DNA of 64,000 bases, taken from Ascaphus truei (taxonomy: Eukaryota > Chordata > Amphibia > Anura > Ascaphidae). The stretch covers positions 48,528,533 through 48,592,532 of the forward strand of contig CM071568.1 of the NCBI GenBank assembly GCA_036426205.1. The letters run 5' to 3'. Below the pieces are notes generated by a model. It worked only from the letters and a program-made list of their open reading frames with translations. It was not told where the DNA came from and ran no database searches. Of the stretch, positions 20,580 through 32,520 are shown one piece after another. Numbering within the stretch: position 1 is the stretch's first letter; every line of letters begins with the position of its first letter. The translations under genes were made by a program, and so were the position numbers.

Positions 20580-21165
20580 GCTGCATCCTTGTAAAAGGAT
20601 GTTTGATTTTGTGACATCATGTTAAAGGAAAATGAAGCACAGCCATTCTGATTGGCTGACTTCAGTCCCTTCACCCGACGTCACATAAAAAAAAAAAGGG
20701 GGCACATGGTTTTCACAACCAATAAGATGGCGTGTGAACTATTTGCCGCCCAAATGTGACATCACAGGCCAGTGATTTGAGCTCAAGAAGCCGACAGGTC
20801 AACATTGTGGATTTATCATGGGGTTATTGGATTAACAGATGACGACAGAAGATAAAGACAGAAGTTAAAGAAAATAAAGACATAATCACAGATGAAGAAA
20901 GAAGAAGATGACAGAAGATTAAAGAAAGAAGAATTTGGTTACCTGTTCTGGATCTTCATGGTGGATGGCGTTGTAGTGAGTTTCATGATGTCAAGGTACG
21001 AGAGCTTGCTGATTCCACAGGATTTGGAGGGCCAACGCTTCTGAAGGTAAGATAAATATTGAATGTATGTACTTTTATTTTTACAGGTTTTTTGATTGGA
21101 TTTTTTAAAATGTTTTTCATTGCCCATTGACTGCTAATGTATTAATCTGTGCCTGTTTAGGGTAT
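20580..21165 (+). mobile_element. Gene-like composite repeat, copy 2 (5' part)
   Basis: Matches copy 1 from the head onward: GACATCATGTTAAAGG, CATTCTGATTGGCTG, CGACGTCACAT, then AATGTGACATCACAGG, the AAGAAGA-rich exon-like stretch, and a GGTTACCTGTTCTGGAT segment like 13858. It stops near 21165 where another repeat starts. Confidence 0.55.
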
Positions 21166-21172
21166 AATATCT

Positions 21173-21477
21173 TAGCTGTTGGCCGCCACACCCTTTACGT
21201 ACGTTTCACCTAACTGGTCTCATCGGGGGCGGGTTCCTGATGATTAACTGTATTTTATAGGGTACGTCTGACGTCACCGTCACGTGACGTCGGCTCATCG
21301 GTGAGGTGTGTGTTATATACTGTCTGAGTGCTTCGTAGACTGCGTTCGTGGCAGCAAGAGCACTCAGACCCTAGGGTTGATCTACTATATATCTGCAGTG
21401 AATGTGCTGGCCTTATACTAGACCTGTCACATAAAGCTTACAACAGTAATTTTATGACACCATGTGCATTGAGTAGT
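21173..21477 (-). repeat. CRE/TATA plus hammerhead-like module, minus copy
   Basis: Near-identical in opposite orientation to the spacer of the fold-back element (32885-33177). Minus strand: GACGTCACGTGACGGTGACGTC, TATAAAA (21259-21253), then a hammerhead-like motif (21230-21191). Most of the next 200 bp of plus sequence is unrelated. Confidence 0.6.
21191..21230 (-). ncRNA. Hammerhead-like motif, ACGTACGT stem III
   Basis: Minus: CCGATGA (CTGANGA with U4 to C), short stem II ACC / GGT, GAA, palindromic ACGTACGT, A, then AAGGG that could pair with CCC upstream. The same U4 change is present in the sister copy at 33131-33171. Confidence 0.4.
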
Positions 21478-21899
21478 GGCTGCTTCAACTCAGCCAGCAT
21501 ATACTCAGTCTCCATACTTATATTATTTTATCATTCATCATTATGTTGTTTTCTGTTATCACATTATATAGTTAATTAACTAAATGATGATATATATTTC
21601 AATAATATTAACCTGTAGTCATGAAGTGGTTAATAAGGTCAAACATACTATATAATGGATCTAAATGTTGTGTTTTTTGTATGTATCAAATAATTTCTTA
21701 AAACTGTTTCTTTTTATATACAGTTAGTTGCGGCTATTAGATAGATTTTATGTTATTCTGTAGACATCGTGTTGGTATAGATTAAGGTACTATCAGAAAT
21801 TTATTATGATAGATGTATTAATTTTTCCTTTCTATGATATATTCAATGTGATTATTTGATATGAGCCCTGTGTGTTGAAATTTGCATAAAAGTTATTTG

Positions 21900-22110
21900 A
21901 TCAGGTGCAACACATTAGCCAACCATTAGAAGGGAGTTATAAATAACACCCTCCCTTCATGTTTTGTTACAATCCTTGAGAAAGGGCGAACTCGCCCGAA
22001 ACGCGTGGGAGGAGGTCTTTTTGTTGTGTTTCAGTATCCGTTTTATGTAGATTTAATAAATTGATTTTACCTGGTGAGTCTGTCATCTAACGGAGCAGCG
22101 CTGACATCGA
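21900..22110 (+). promoter_or_regulatory. PLE-type promoter unit with TATA box
   Basis: CCAACCATT (about 21919), TTATAAAT (21938-21945) and a hammerhead-like motif starting 28 nt later (21973). Downstream is TTTAATAAATTGATTTTACCTGGTGAG. The arrangement matches 8350-8860 and 37140-37270. Confidence 0.5.
21973..22010 (+). ncRNA. Hammerhead-like motif
   Basis: Stem I TCC / GGA, core TTGAGAA, stem II GGGC / GCCC, GAA, ACGCGT stem III, and G at the base before the cleavage point, where H (not G) is required. It is degenerate at three core positions, so cleavage is unlikely. Confidence 0.4.
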
Positions 22111-24290
22111 TCATCTCTACTCTTGTTTACCTTTGGATCGTGGTCGCGCAGGAAGTGCGTCATTCACCCCTTCAGGGAACACACGGCTGGGAGTAACAGA
22201 GGGGACGGACCATCGTGAGCTGCGTGAGCTCTATCCGTGGGCTGCTGAATTTGCGGCCGCTGGCCCCATATGGGAAGCGGGTCTGCAAGTGGCTCTCACC
22301 CCGTATCTCCAGAATGTCTTTTTCCTGCTCCACATAGTCTCTCATTTAGCTAGACAGCTGTGGGAGTCACCCTAGAGTAGACAGACGGTCTCCTTGGATA
22401 TCAATAAAGCCAAGATATAATTTCACCCAAATCGGTCTCCATTATATGTACCTCTGCACACATCTCTTTCACTCCCTCGCTTTCTTTTCCTTCTTTCGAG
22501 GCTCACAATGCCCAGTTGTTTTGTCCTCTTGCTCTCCGTGTGGCGATCGTCTATCACCCACCTTCCCCTAGTTTTCCAGCTTCTGTCATCCTCTCTAATA
22601 ACCCTTCTCTACTTTGGGCTACCTCAATTCTATCTGGAATCTCTTCTTTTGGCCTTCACCAATGGACTGCAGCCAGCAACCACAAGGATGACCATTACCT
22701 AGACTAGGTTTTCACACAAAAAACATTTCTCTCTCTGATTTTCTCCAATTCACTATTTTCTCTCTCTGACCATCATGTCAACTCATTTTCTCTCTTTCAC
22801 TTCTCCCCTTCTCCACCTCCCTCTCCTCTCTCTGCTCTGCTAAAGACACTGACAACCTGGTCATGAACTACAACTCTGCCCATCCTCCTCTATTGCTCTA
22901 CATGCCATTCTTTTACTCTGCCATTCTCGCCCTTCTAAGCCCAGACCCTGGCTAAACTGTCACACACGCATGCTCCATTCCTGCACTCGCATCTCTGAAT
23001 ACCTCTGGAGAAAATCTCATACTCTCTGTCTTGCTTCACTAAAAAATATCCTACAGTATATAGTTTCAAATCTCCCATTACCCAGGCTAAGCAAGCCTAC
23101 TTTTCTTCACTAATCAACACTCACAATTCTAACCCACTCCACCTCTTCTCCGTCTTTGATTCTCTGCTCAGACCACATCTACATTATTACTTGTTTTTCT
23201 TCCTCCATTTCCCCTCAGGACTTTGCTGACTATTTCAATACAAAGGAGGATTCCATTCATCAAGGAATCCCCCCTGTATCATCTTCATATTTTACTCCTC
23301 TTCTTATCTCTCCTCCTGACTTTCTTGACTCTTGTTCCTGTCATAGAGGAGGACTTTTCACTGCTGATCTCCTCTTCTACCACTTGCCCTCTTGACCCCA
23401 TTCCCTCCCATCTCTTAAAACCTATTGCTCCTACTCTAATCACTACACTCACACATATTTTCAACACCTCCCTCGAAAAAAGCAAGCTTGACCCTATCTG
23501 GCTCTTTAATTATTGATCTGTCTCCTTCCTGCCTTTTGCCTCTAAACTCCTTGGGACACCATTTATTCTCTCACTTAATCCATTGTTAGTACCACATTCT
23601 ATCCTAGACTATCCACACTGTTCATTCCACCAAAACAGCCCTCACCAATACTGTATATCTAATGACCTCCATGCTGCCAAATACAAAGGTCATTACACTC
23701 TGGTTATATTACTCGACCTATCTGCAGCCTTTGATACTGTGAACCACCCTCTTCTCTTTTACATTCTTCATACTCTTGGTATCTGTTACTGAGCTTTTTC
23801 CTGGATTGCCTCTTACCTCTTCCATTGTACTATCAGTGTCTCATTTGCTAATACCTCCTCCTTCACTGTGGATCTCTCTGTGGGCATACCCTAGGAGTTT
23901 GTCTTTGGACCTCTTCTCTTTTCTCTTTATACACTATTTCTAGGTGACCTTATCATATCCCTTGGATTTAAATATCACTTATATGCTAATGACACTCAAA
24001 TTTATCTTTCAACCCCTGACCTTACACCTGCTGTAAAGAACAAAGTCTCTGAATGTCTCTGATCTATATCATCCTGGCTGTCTTTCTGCCGACTCAACTT
24101 AATATGTCAAAGAAGGAGCTCCTTATGCTTCCTCCAAAGCCTGGCCATACAGCCCCCTTCCACATTACTGTTGTCAACACTACCATACACCTAGTATCAC
24201 AACCACGCTGCCTGGGTGTCACATTTAAGTCCTCCATCAGATTCTCCTCTCACATTCACAATGTAGCTAAAACCTGTCATTGTTTCCTCC

Positions 24291-24587
24291 ATACGTGATC
24301 CAGGGGGAGCATGGGAGAAAAATAGAAAAATAAAAGAAACACAATATAAGTGCAGACAGTTTGATACTGGGTGGATTAAAGTGATCTTGTATCTTGGCTC
24401 ATAAGTCACCTACAGCACCTGGTATTCCCAGGCAGTCTCCCAACCCGGTACTAATCAAGCCTCACACTGCTTAGCTTCCGAGATCTGACGGAATCGGGCA
24501 CTTTCACCCAGTATCAAACTGTCTGCACTTATATTGTGTTTCTTTTATTTTTCTATTTTTCTCCCATGCTCCCCCTGGATCACGTAT
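24291..24587. repeat. Inverted repeat, 83-bp arms
   Basis: Left arm ATACGTGATCCAGGGGGAGC...GATACTGGGTG and right arm CACCCAGTATC...GCTCCCCCTGGATCACGTAT. The 131-nt loop is mostly the 5S-derived sequence. A transcript would fold into a long hairpin. Confidence 0.93.
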
Positions 24588-24806
24588 GAATTTGTACAAC
24601 TCGAGGGACAAGCAGAACCAGTCCCTAACCAGCTGGGTCGAGCAGGGGGTTTTTATACACCTTTTTATACCCTTTTATCACGTGTGCACAACCTTTCGTG
24701 TTGATCATATGAAAAAAATTTGTATCAATAGATCGAAGAAGTATTCACTGTATATTGATAGTGAACACTAGTAGAGTTAGCGCTTTATATTCACTATAAC
24801 ATAGCA
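24294..24806 (-). mobile_element. Retroposed 5S-containing fold-back insertion
   Basis: A 513-bp insertion in L2 flanked by a perfect 16-bp duplication, CATTGTTTCCTCCATA (24278-24293 and 24807-24822). A duplication of that length points to LINE-type target-primed insertion. Inside are two 83-bp inverted arms (24291-24373 and 24505-24587) around a 5S rRNA-derived core, followed by 220 bp of unrelated sequence with GAATTTGTACAACTCGAGGG. The arms look perfect by eye. Confidence 0.8.
24398..24504 (-). pseudogene. 5S rRNA-derived sequence
   Basis: On the minus strand it reads GAAAGTGCCCGATTCCGTCA, ATCTCGGAAGCTAAGCAG, TTAGTACCGGGTTGGGAGAC and TGCCTGGGAATACCAGGTGC. This covers about positions 18-119 of 5S rRNA, including the internal control region. 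Differences such as CTTGATTAGTACC for CTGGTTAGTACT and loss of the first 17 nt make it a pseudogene or SINE head, not a functional 5S gene. Confidence 0.88.
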
Positions 24807-25570
24807 CATTGTTTCCTCCATAACATTGCAAAGATACGCCCTTTTTCTCTACTGCTAAACTTTTACCGCAGTCCCACATTTTCTCCCATCCTTATACAGT
24901 CAGGCTTTGCTGCCTGTCACCTGTCTCCCCTGCTATCAATCCTAAACACTACTGTAAGAATCCCTTTACTCTATCCTAAATCTGTTTCAGCATCTCTCCT
25001 GCTTAAATCCCATTAAAATCTGCATTACTTACAAAATTCTCCTCCTCTCTTTAAAGGCCACTCTTCTGCCCCTCCTTACATCTCAGCCTGAAGTTCTCAC
25101 TATTCACCTGCCGAACTCTTGCTTTCGGCTCAAGGATGTCTTCTGTCTACCCCTTTTGTATCTTAAGCTCTCTCTCACCTAAAACCTTTCTCACTCACTG
25201 GACCACACCTCTGGAATGCCATTCCTTTTAATATTTGAGTGGCACCCTCTCTCCCCACCTTACTTACCTTTCTTAAACCCCACCTCTTTAACGAAGCATA
25301 TGGGTAGCTCCACTGGCTGATAATATACATCTCATATGCACTGACCTTTGCCCCTTGCAGACGCATTTACCAGACCACCCTCCTTCTGTCTCTGTAAATT
25401 CTCACCACTTAGATTGAAAAATCTTCGGGGCAGGGACTCCTTTTCCTATTTTTACTTTTAAATCGAAAGGGTTTATTCCCACTATGTGTTATAATATTAT
25501 GTCACGTGTATTACTGCTATGAAGCGCTATATGCCTGGATGGCACTATATAAATAAAGATAAATATTATG

Positions 25571-26870
25571 CTCCACTGTGCTACGTACATCTGCTTGTAA
25601 TTTGGGGAGTATCAATAGGAGCAGATAGGAAAGAGTTTCATGACGCACATATTGTAATGAGATGCATTCAATTATCTTCTCTGTGTACGTAATTTTTTCC
25701 TCTCTTTCTCAACTTAAAACTCTGCCAGGTCTGAAGTGAACTAAACCACCCTGATTATTAAATATAAGCTTCTTACATTTGATGTAGCCTCAATCAAAAT
25801 CGGGTACTTTCCATTATTACATCTTTTCCCCTAACTTCTGCAGCTGGTTGGGTTTACCAGAGATATTTAATGGTGATGCAAAATGTAACTGCTCTAAAAG
25901 AATTATAATAAGAACTGCAATGTTCACTTCCAACAACTGAGAACAAATACAGTAGATGATCTGATATTTTCTTGTTATCTGAAAATAAAGGTCACTACTT
26001 TCCATCTCCTCTAAGCCAAAAAAAATTAATTCTCTCTCATTCTCTCTCATTCTCTCTCATTAATTCTCTCTCTCTCTCTCTTTCATTCTCATTAATTCTC
26101 TCTCTCTCTTTCATTCTCATTCTCTCTCTCTCATTCTCATTCTCTCTCTCTTTCATTCTCATTCTCTCTCCACTTTTTTTCGTTGTAATGTATTTAATCT
26201 CTTTCTACACTATGGTGTCTATTTTAACATCAGACCTGGCATTTTAAATTGTACAAAAACGGGAAATATACTTTTACCAAGATATTCTGTCACTTCTCAC
26301 TAATTTTGAGTGGTTCTCATGCATCACAGTTCTGTCAAAAAAAAAATACAGGACTTAATATATAGTGTTATCTTACTTAAGCACATCGAGTAGTTGTACT
26401 TACGCTTTCACAAAATCACTCATATACTGTATGTAATGCAAACTTTAATAAGCTATAAGGGGACTTTCTCAGTCTATTTAGTTCAGTATAGAACACTTAA
26501 AATCAAAGAAAGGAAAGACTGTGATATTGCTATGTTGTGAATTCACAGTAAAACGTTGTAATCTATCTGTGCTGAGATTTCCACCAGCTAAGACTTGGCA
26601 CAGATTTTTCACTTAGAAAATAATAAAAAGTATGGGCCCCACATGAAAAATTTGATATACTTCATTGTACCATGTACATGTTTCCTTTACTCTTCATATT
26701 TCTCGTTGCAAACCCTTCCCAAACAGGTGCAGGGAGTGAAAACAGGAGAAAATAGCTTGTTACATTGACTCTGAGAAATTAATTCCTTTCCTTGAAACCC
26801 CTGCAAGTACATACTGGAATTTCATAAAATGTACATTAGTGCACAAAATGTACATACAGTAAGGGCCGAT
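25571..26870. other. AT-rich DNA, no gene seen
   Basis: Contains a (TCTC)n/(CATTCTCT)n microsatellite (26030-26170) and scattered AT-rich sequence. No mobile-element coding motif was recognised. Confidence 0.5.
26030..26170 (+). repeat. CT-rich microsatellite
   Basis: Irregular TCTCTCAT and TCATTCTC units, about 140 bp. Confidence 0.93.
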
Positions 26871-28700
26871 TCACAAAGCAGTGATAAAATCAGTGCTTTT
26901 GCGTCCGACAATGCATTTTTTTATCGTGCTATTAGACATGAAGCAAAAAGCGGGATTCACTAAGAAGTGAAGGTCATATTTTGAAGGTCCGATAAAAAAA
27001 TGCGCTATAGACCTGTTTTTTGTATCAGTGCTATCGTGCTATAAATTCTATAGCGCGATAGCTGATTAAAAAAACGCAGCCTGTAAGAGCTGCATGGAGA
27101 CGCCGCGTCTCCATGCACGGCTCTTACAGGCGATCGTGCAGTAACAATATTGATTTTAATAATAGTGTACATGAGCAGGGGGTCTCCTGAGCTGAACCAC
27201 ATTGGTTTCAACCTCGGGGACTCCCTACTTCCCGAGATACAGGTCCCGTTATGGGGAGCAGTTATCCCCTGTGCTTTTAAATCTCCCGCATCACATGACC
27301 ATTGGATTCAAATCCTGCACTGGGATAGCGGCACCCTATAATGGGAACTGTAAATTATGAAGTAGGGAGTCCTTATTACAAGGTAAGAGAAATGGCTACC
27401 GCTCACCTTTAATTGTCCTACTATATACATGTGCTGGTATATGAGAAATAGGGTGCATACGGGAAGAAAATATTCTAGAGTACGGTGAAAGGTCACAGCA
27501 GTGGCCTAAAAGAATCCTATTTGCACTCGCTAAACCAGAAATGCTAGGCTTGGAAAAATTCAATCCTTGTAGTTACCTCCATAGCCATACATAAACAATT
27601 TTAAAATCATATTTATTGAACATATATACAAAAACTTTTGTCTAAAATACCACTATGTGGCTCCAAGAGAACGCAAAGGGGTGTAGGGAATAAGTACTGG
27701 TATAGTTACCGGAGCAATATGAGACTCTTAAATGTAATCAGGACAGTATATAGAGTATACTACTCAAAAGACTCCCCAGGAATATCTTCTATCAGTTCTG
27801 AGTACAGCATACAGCCTGTATGATGTATATAGGAGTCAATGAGTATTGAAAGTATCTGCAATGTAGTGTGTCCCCTATGGTAGTATTTCATAGGACTGTA
27901 TAGTCCTTGGGTGACGTCACCATGTGTGGTGTGCAGACGAGGTGATCTGTGTGCCGCTATATATAAGATACCCTGCGTTCAGATATCGTATATTTGGGAC
28001 ACAGTCTTAGTTTACTTATGGTTTGCTGATTTACAACTCAAAACGTGCCTCTAAGTCCCTAAAGTTCAAGCCAGCGCGTCACTCTTAGTCCCGTGGCGTC
28101 GCCGTCACTCTAACCAAGAAAGCCTTTTGTACTTAGAACTGATTAGGCCGTTTAAAAGTATCAATGCCAAAACAGGAATAGTCTCACATCATAATCAGCT
28201 CTCTCATGTAAGTATACGACCTGATAGTCTCTCAAAACGTTTTTGGGGGGCAATTGCTCCCAATAAACATGCAATATGTACTACACACCAATACACAACC
28301 TATCCACCCCTGTGCCCCCAACAACCCCTATACCCCCTAACAAACAAAAGCAAATTTTTGTTTTTATGCACAGGAATGATACCAGAGGCCGGCGGGGGGC
28401 CCTCAAGTGGTCCCCATGGGTGTCCGAGGGTCCCCACTGGCTTGCGGTACCAATACTGTGCCTAAAAAAAATATGCATACATTCAGATAAATACGACCCC
28501 CCCCCCCCCCCCAATACATACAGTACAGTAATAGGCAAAAGTACTATTATCCAGATTTGGATAATAGCTAATTTGGCCATTATAAAATAAAACATTACCC
28601 ATCAGCATAAATAAATCTTTCTACTTATCCCTGCCATCATGAAGGGCGTCCTCGTCAGCATACTCCAGATCCATGTCCTCCGATGCCAGGGGTGAGACCT
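26871..28700 (-). mobile_element. Gene-like composite repeat, copy 3, interrupted
   Basis: On the minus strand: micro-exon-like segment with EYADEDALHDGR (about 28690-28629) followed by ATAAGT where copies 1 and 4 have GTAAGT, the CTATTATCC...GGATAATAG palindrome (28542-28566), a minisatellite (28450-28380), CAATACACAACC (28282-28293), an insertion of about 900 bp (27375-28270) and the terminal region (27375-26871). It ends GGGCCGATTCACAAAGCAGTG, matching the other end motif at 54890-54915. Confidence 0.55.
27375..28270 (+). mobile_element. Unclassified insertion with promoter-like block
   Basis: The block 27908-27975 has GGGTGACGTCACC and GCTATATATAAG 45 nt apart, resembling the CRE/TATA heads of the PLE-type units. 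A weakly hammerhead-like CCTGATAGTCTCTCAAAACG follows at 28219-28239, but much of the core is missing. No ORF was recognised. Confidence 0.35.
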
Positions 28701-29162
28701 GCGGATCGGTCTTAAACCCTACTCAGTGAAGAGGTGACTGTCTCACCATTCCGGAGAGAGGTTGGGCAGAGTGAAGCCCAGTAGCGTTGCACCCAATAGC
28801 TGCTGCCACAGAGATGGGGACTGGAGGAAGAACCCCAGTCTAGGAGCAATAGTCACATGGCCTGCCAGTAAACCCCTAGCATCTGGTCAGTAAGGGAAGG
28901 TTTCCCTGTTAACGGCTCAAGATCCATCAACTTTCATGTGAATTTATGTCTGGCATTTGGACACTCATCATTGCCTCATTGATTCTTGTCTACTCCGAGA
29001 TCTGGGAGCCCGGTATTTTAGAGTTTTACTCATTAATGTGCATTTAACTCCCCCCCTTGTGAGTACATGTCCTTGTGATTTTTTTTTTAATTAAATATAG
29101 TGTTCACAGAGTTATACTATGGAGCACAAACTTATTTTTCTCTCTTAATTATACATACATAC
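28701..29162. other. No recognisable feature
   Basis: Non-coding sequence. It ends in ATACATACATAC, the target of the solo LTR next to it. Confidence 0.5.
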
Positions 29163-29671
29163 TGTGACAGAGTCATAGACTCTGTATACAATAGTAGGAG
29201 GTGGCAGTATGCCTGCTTTCCAGTATACGAGAAGCTAACCCAGCTGATTAAGCAGTCCACAGATGATCCTAATTGAGTAAGCTCACCTGCTTTTAAAAAG
29301 TGGAAGAGGAAATGCTTCTGGGGCAGCAGTCTCTCTCAGACACTGAGAGAGGACAGAGGAGAGCTGAGAGACTGACACAGGCTGCTATATTTATGCTGTC
29401 CCGAGGGAAATAAAGCTCCCATGTAAGGAGCCAACTGGTGTTACTCAACATTGTTGGTCTGGTCTAGGTTAGCCAGCCAGCCAGGTAGTTAGACTGAACT
29501 TTTGTTTAAGTTAGTTCCCTTAACGGGATAGGCTTTTGGTTTGATGTTTTGTTTTACTTAAAGGGACAGAGAACCCATTGTTTTGTTATATTTTTGGACA
29601 ATTAAAACCACCACCATATTATTTCACTAGAACTGTGTTACCTCCTCACTAACCACTGTTGTCCTGCCACA
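29163..29671 (+). mobile_element. Solo LTR, 509 bp
   Basis: Begins TGTGACAGAG and ends CTGCCACA (TG...CA), with a 4-bp ATAC duplication on both sides (29159-29162 and 29672-29675). It contains TATATTTATG (about 29385) and GGAAATAAAGC (29406-29416) as promoter- and polyA-like signals in plus orientation. It shares the TGTGACAGAG start and the TGTTTTGTTTTRCYTAAAGGGAC block with the LTR at 55332-56044, so they are related families. Confidence 0.82.
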
Positions 29672-29719
29672 ATACATATACACACACACACATACATATA
29701 CTGTATGTACAGTATATCT

Positions 29720-30540
29720 CGGAAAGAAACAAATCATTGGACTCAAACAAGACAATGGATAAACCATAAAGAGAGAGTTGGGGACTTCAACATGAAATTA
29801 TATGGGAAAATAGATAACACAGGGCATAATCCAGCAGAGGATGAGAGAAAACCTCCAATGATGTACCATTAGTCCTTTCAGTAGAAGTGGCAAAAGCAAT
29901 AAAATCAATGAAGAATGGAAAGACTCCCAGGGAATATGGAATTACAATTGAAATCTTGAAAGAATTGGAGAAGAAGTAGAAAAAATTCTTGCAAATTTAC
30001 AGTATTTATATGGTGCTTAAAAAAAGGAAAATTCCAGAGCAATGGGGTAATGCCATAGTTATCCTCATTCACAATAAATTAGACAAAGAAGACCTAAACA
30101 ACAACATACCAAATCAGTCAACTTCCGATCACTTACAAGATTTTTACGAAGATACGCACTAATTGGCTGCAACAGATCCTTGACTTTGCCCAGCGTAGAG
30201 AACAGGTGGGATTTTACAGTGGATACAAGACTATGGACCACATCCAAGTGATACAGGAAGCAATTTTCCAAAGTAATTTACCACTGAGTTTATGATTCGT
30301 AGATTACGAAAAATATTTGATTCTGTCTATACCTAAGCGGTCCTAGATGCATTAAGCAGGCAAAGTGGAGATATTATATAAAGCATCAATCATTAAATTA
30401 CATGAAGATTAAAGCAAAATTAGGATCAGCAAGGCAGTGTGACAGGGAGACACCATGTCACCAATGTTTTTGACAGTAACACTTAAAGAATTGTTCAAGA
30501 CATTAGATTGGGAATGTTGCAGTGAAGGTACAGTACAATG
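29720..30540 (+). pseudogene. RTE-type LINE fragment
   Basis: Plus translation with stops: VAKAIKSMKNGKTP and YGITIEILKE, then KRKIPEQWGNAIVILIHNKLDKEDLNN, TMDHIQVIQE-like at about 30232-30260 and a degraded palm (YEKYFDSVYT). This is the RT finger and palm region of an RTE element, complementary in coverage to the fragment at 19150-20560. Confidence 0.7.
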
Positions 30541-30789
30541 AAACGTGGGTAGACTGAGCAAGGGTTTTTATTCGTTCAACCCAAAATGAAATTCATACAA
30601 AATAAAAACTGCTTTAAATCAGTATAAGGAAGAAATAAAAAAATCAGTCCATAGGAGGGCTGCGCCCTTTGTTACATAAAGTTCCTGCAACCCTGTTAAA
30701 ACACATGGGAGATGTAACACAACTGATGCCCTAAGTTTAATGACCTTAGTTTCAGGGGTAAAACAGACCTTCGGTAGCAGGGTTGCAGG
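30541..30789. other. No recognisable feature
   Basis: Non-coding sequence between the RTE fragment and composite copy 4. Confidence 0.4.
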
Positions 30790-32520
30790 GAAGCTGCCAT
30801 CCAGATAAGGGACCGCACATAGGGCTTCATGCAGTAAAGTTCGATAGAAAAAATCGCCACGATTTTAATTTGCCATTTTTGACAGCATTGCTATCACATC
30901 TGCAGAAAGCACCGAATACCAGTGATAGCAACAAGATGATCGGTCCTTTGAAAAGGGCTCACCCGGGGAGTTGATTCTGCTGCAGAGTGAAGAGTCGCCT
31001 CTCCCTGTGCAAATCTCAGCCGAAATAATTTTTTTAAATTTAAATGTTATTACTAGTGTAGATGAGCAGGGGTCTCCGGAGCAGAACCACGTTGTTTTCA
31101 GGTCTGGGGACCCCCTGCTTCCTGAGATATAGGCCCGTTATGGGGTGCCGGTACCTCCTTTGCATTGAAATGTACCGGTCATGTGATGGGGGACAATTAC
31201 ATGCATAGGAGATACCGGCACTCCATAACGGGCCCTGTATCTCAGGAAGCAGGGGGTCCCCGGACCTGAAAACAATGCGGTTCTGCTCCGGAGACCCCGT
31301 GCTCATCTACACTAGTAATACAATTTAAATTAAAATATGTAGTAAGCACCAATACACAACCCACCCCTTGTGCTCCCACATAAAACTATTATTTATTTAA
31401 TTGAACATACGATTTATAACAAAGGTCGGCTTGGGTCCCCGGGTGTTCCCCACGGGCAACCCGGGATCATCGGGTGGTCCCCAATGGCCTGCGGTACCAT
31501 TCGTGTTGTAAAATAAAATAAAGACGGCCTCCATTTCAATAAAAACACCTCCCCTCCCCCCAAACAAATACAGTACAGTAATGTGCAAAATAACTATTAT
31601 CCAGATATGGATAATAGATCATTTGCCCATTATTAAACAAAACATTAGCTAACCAGCATAAATAAAGTAAATAAAACCATTCTACTTACCCCTGCCATTA
31701 TGAAGGGCATCCTCGTCAGCATACTGCAGGGCCATGTCCTCCATTGCCAGAAAGAATACATAAAAAATACAATCTAATGGCCTCTAACCCCTTAATCACC
31801 TTAGTGGTTAATAATAGTAATTAAGAGGTTAACCCACCCTCCTCTGCTACCCATCCTGGAAGCCTAACCACCCACCCCGGACCCACTATACCCACCCTAT
31901 ACCCATTGAGTGGCATAGTAGTACATCATACCCATATAATATGGGCATGATAAGCTACTATAGCAGTTAATGGTCACCCTAATACAAAAGCATGAATGTC
32001 CAAAATACACAATAATCAAACATATACAACAAGAACCTAAACCCCCAAAATCAAAAATTAAAAGCACTAGCCAACCAATCAATTACCTAAATAAAACTAC
32101 TAGCCAATCAATTAAAGAAATAAAACCACTAGGCAAAAAACACAAAAAGCACATAGCGCACCAAGGTTGAAGAAATATCTATTAAAAGTGAATACAAATA
32201 ACAAGTATAAACTTACATATAATGAATCTGTTATCCAGTGAGATCTTTAAGTGATACAGTCAATGCTGCCCCATCCGTGGGTAGAAGGGAGGCAATACAT
32301 AAAACACAACAATTAATTAAGGCAGCACATAACTGAAAACCAGTAGCCAACAAAATACATAATTTATTAAAACGATAACCAATCTGTCCTCCAAAAAATA
32401 CACAAGCCATCACAATTCAAAACAATGTAATCTAAACAATAGAAAAGAAATCTGCATGCAGTTGGAAGCTGCAGATTGTAAACTCTGCTCAAGCTGAGGA
32501 GGGAATCTAATCCAAACAAT
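30790..32520 (-). mobile_element. Gene-like composite repeat, copy 4
   Basis: Minus order: intron-like AT-rich DNA (32520-31940), the CCCATATAATATGGGC palindrome (31929-31944), the TTAACCACTAAGGTG repeat (about 31800), a micro-exon-like segment AMEDMALQYADEDALHNGR (31748-31690) with a GTAAGT donor (31689-31684), the GGATAATAG palindrome (31595-31618), a minisatellite (31500-31425), and a terminal region with a long hairpin (31049-31319). The acceptor AG is lost. Confidence 0.58.
31049..31319. repeat. Long hairpin, about 115-bp arms
   Basis: Arms ATTACTAGTGTAGATGAGCA...TACCGG and CCGGTA...TGCTCATCTACACTAGTAAT are inverted copies with few mismatches around a loop of roughly 35 nt. A decayed form without one half arm is at 27150-27370. 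Confidence 0.85.

Larger units (their letters stand above)
22440..25570 (+). pseudogene. L2-like LINE, decayed ORF2 and 3' end
   Basis: Plus-strand fragments in shifting frames show the LINE ORF2 order: end of an endonuclease domain (22500-22800), then RT motifs LLDLSAAFDTVNHPLL (23700-23760), a Y-A-N-D-T-Q-I-Y-L motif (about 23980-24010, Asp to Asn in the catalytic pair), and LGVTFKSS (24210-24240). The 3' end has TTCGGGGCAGGGACTCC (25425) and GCGCTATAT...CTATATAAATAAAG (25525-25558), characteristic of L2-group tails. Many stops are present. It is interrupted at 24294-24806 by a retroposed insertion. Confidence 0.78.

Noticed and set aside
24398..24504. A functional 5S rRNA gene
   Set aside because: Missing the first 17 nt and with several changes, and no terminator T-run or upstream 5S promoter; it sits in a retroposed element.
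28219..28239. Hammerhead-like CCTGATAGTCTCTCAAAACG
   Set aside because: Stem II does not close and the GAA is altered; too degenerate to list as a feature.
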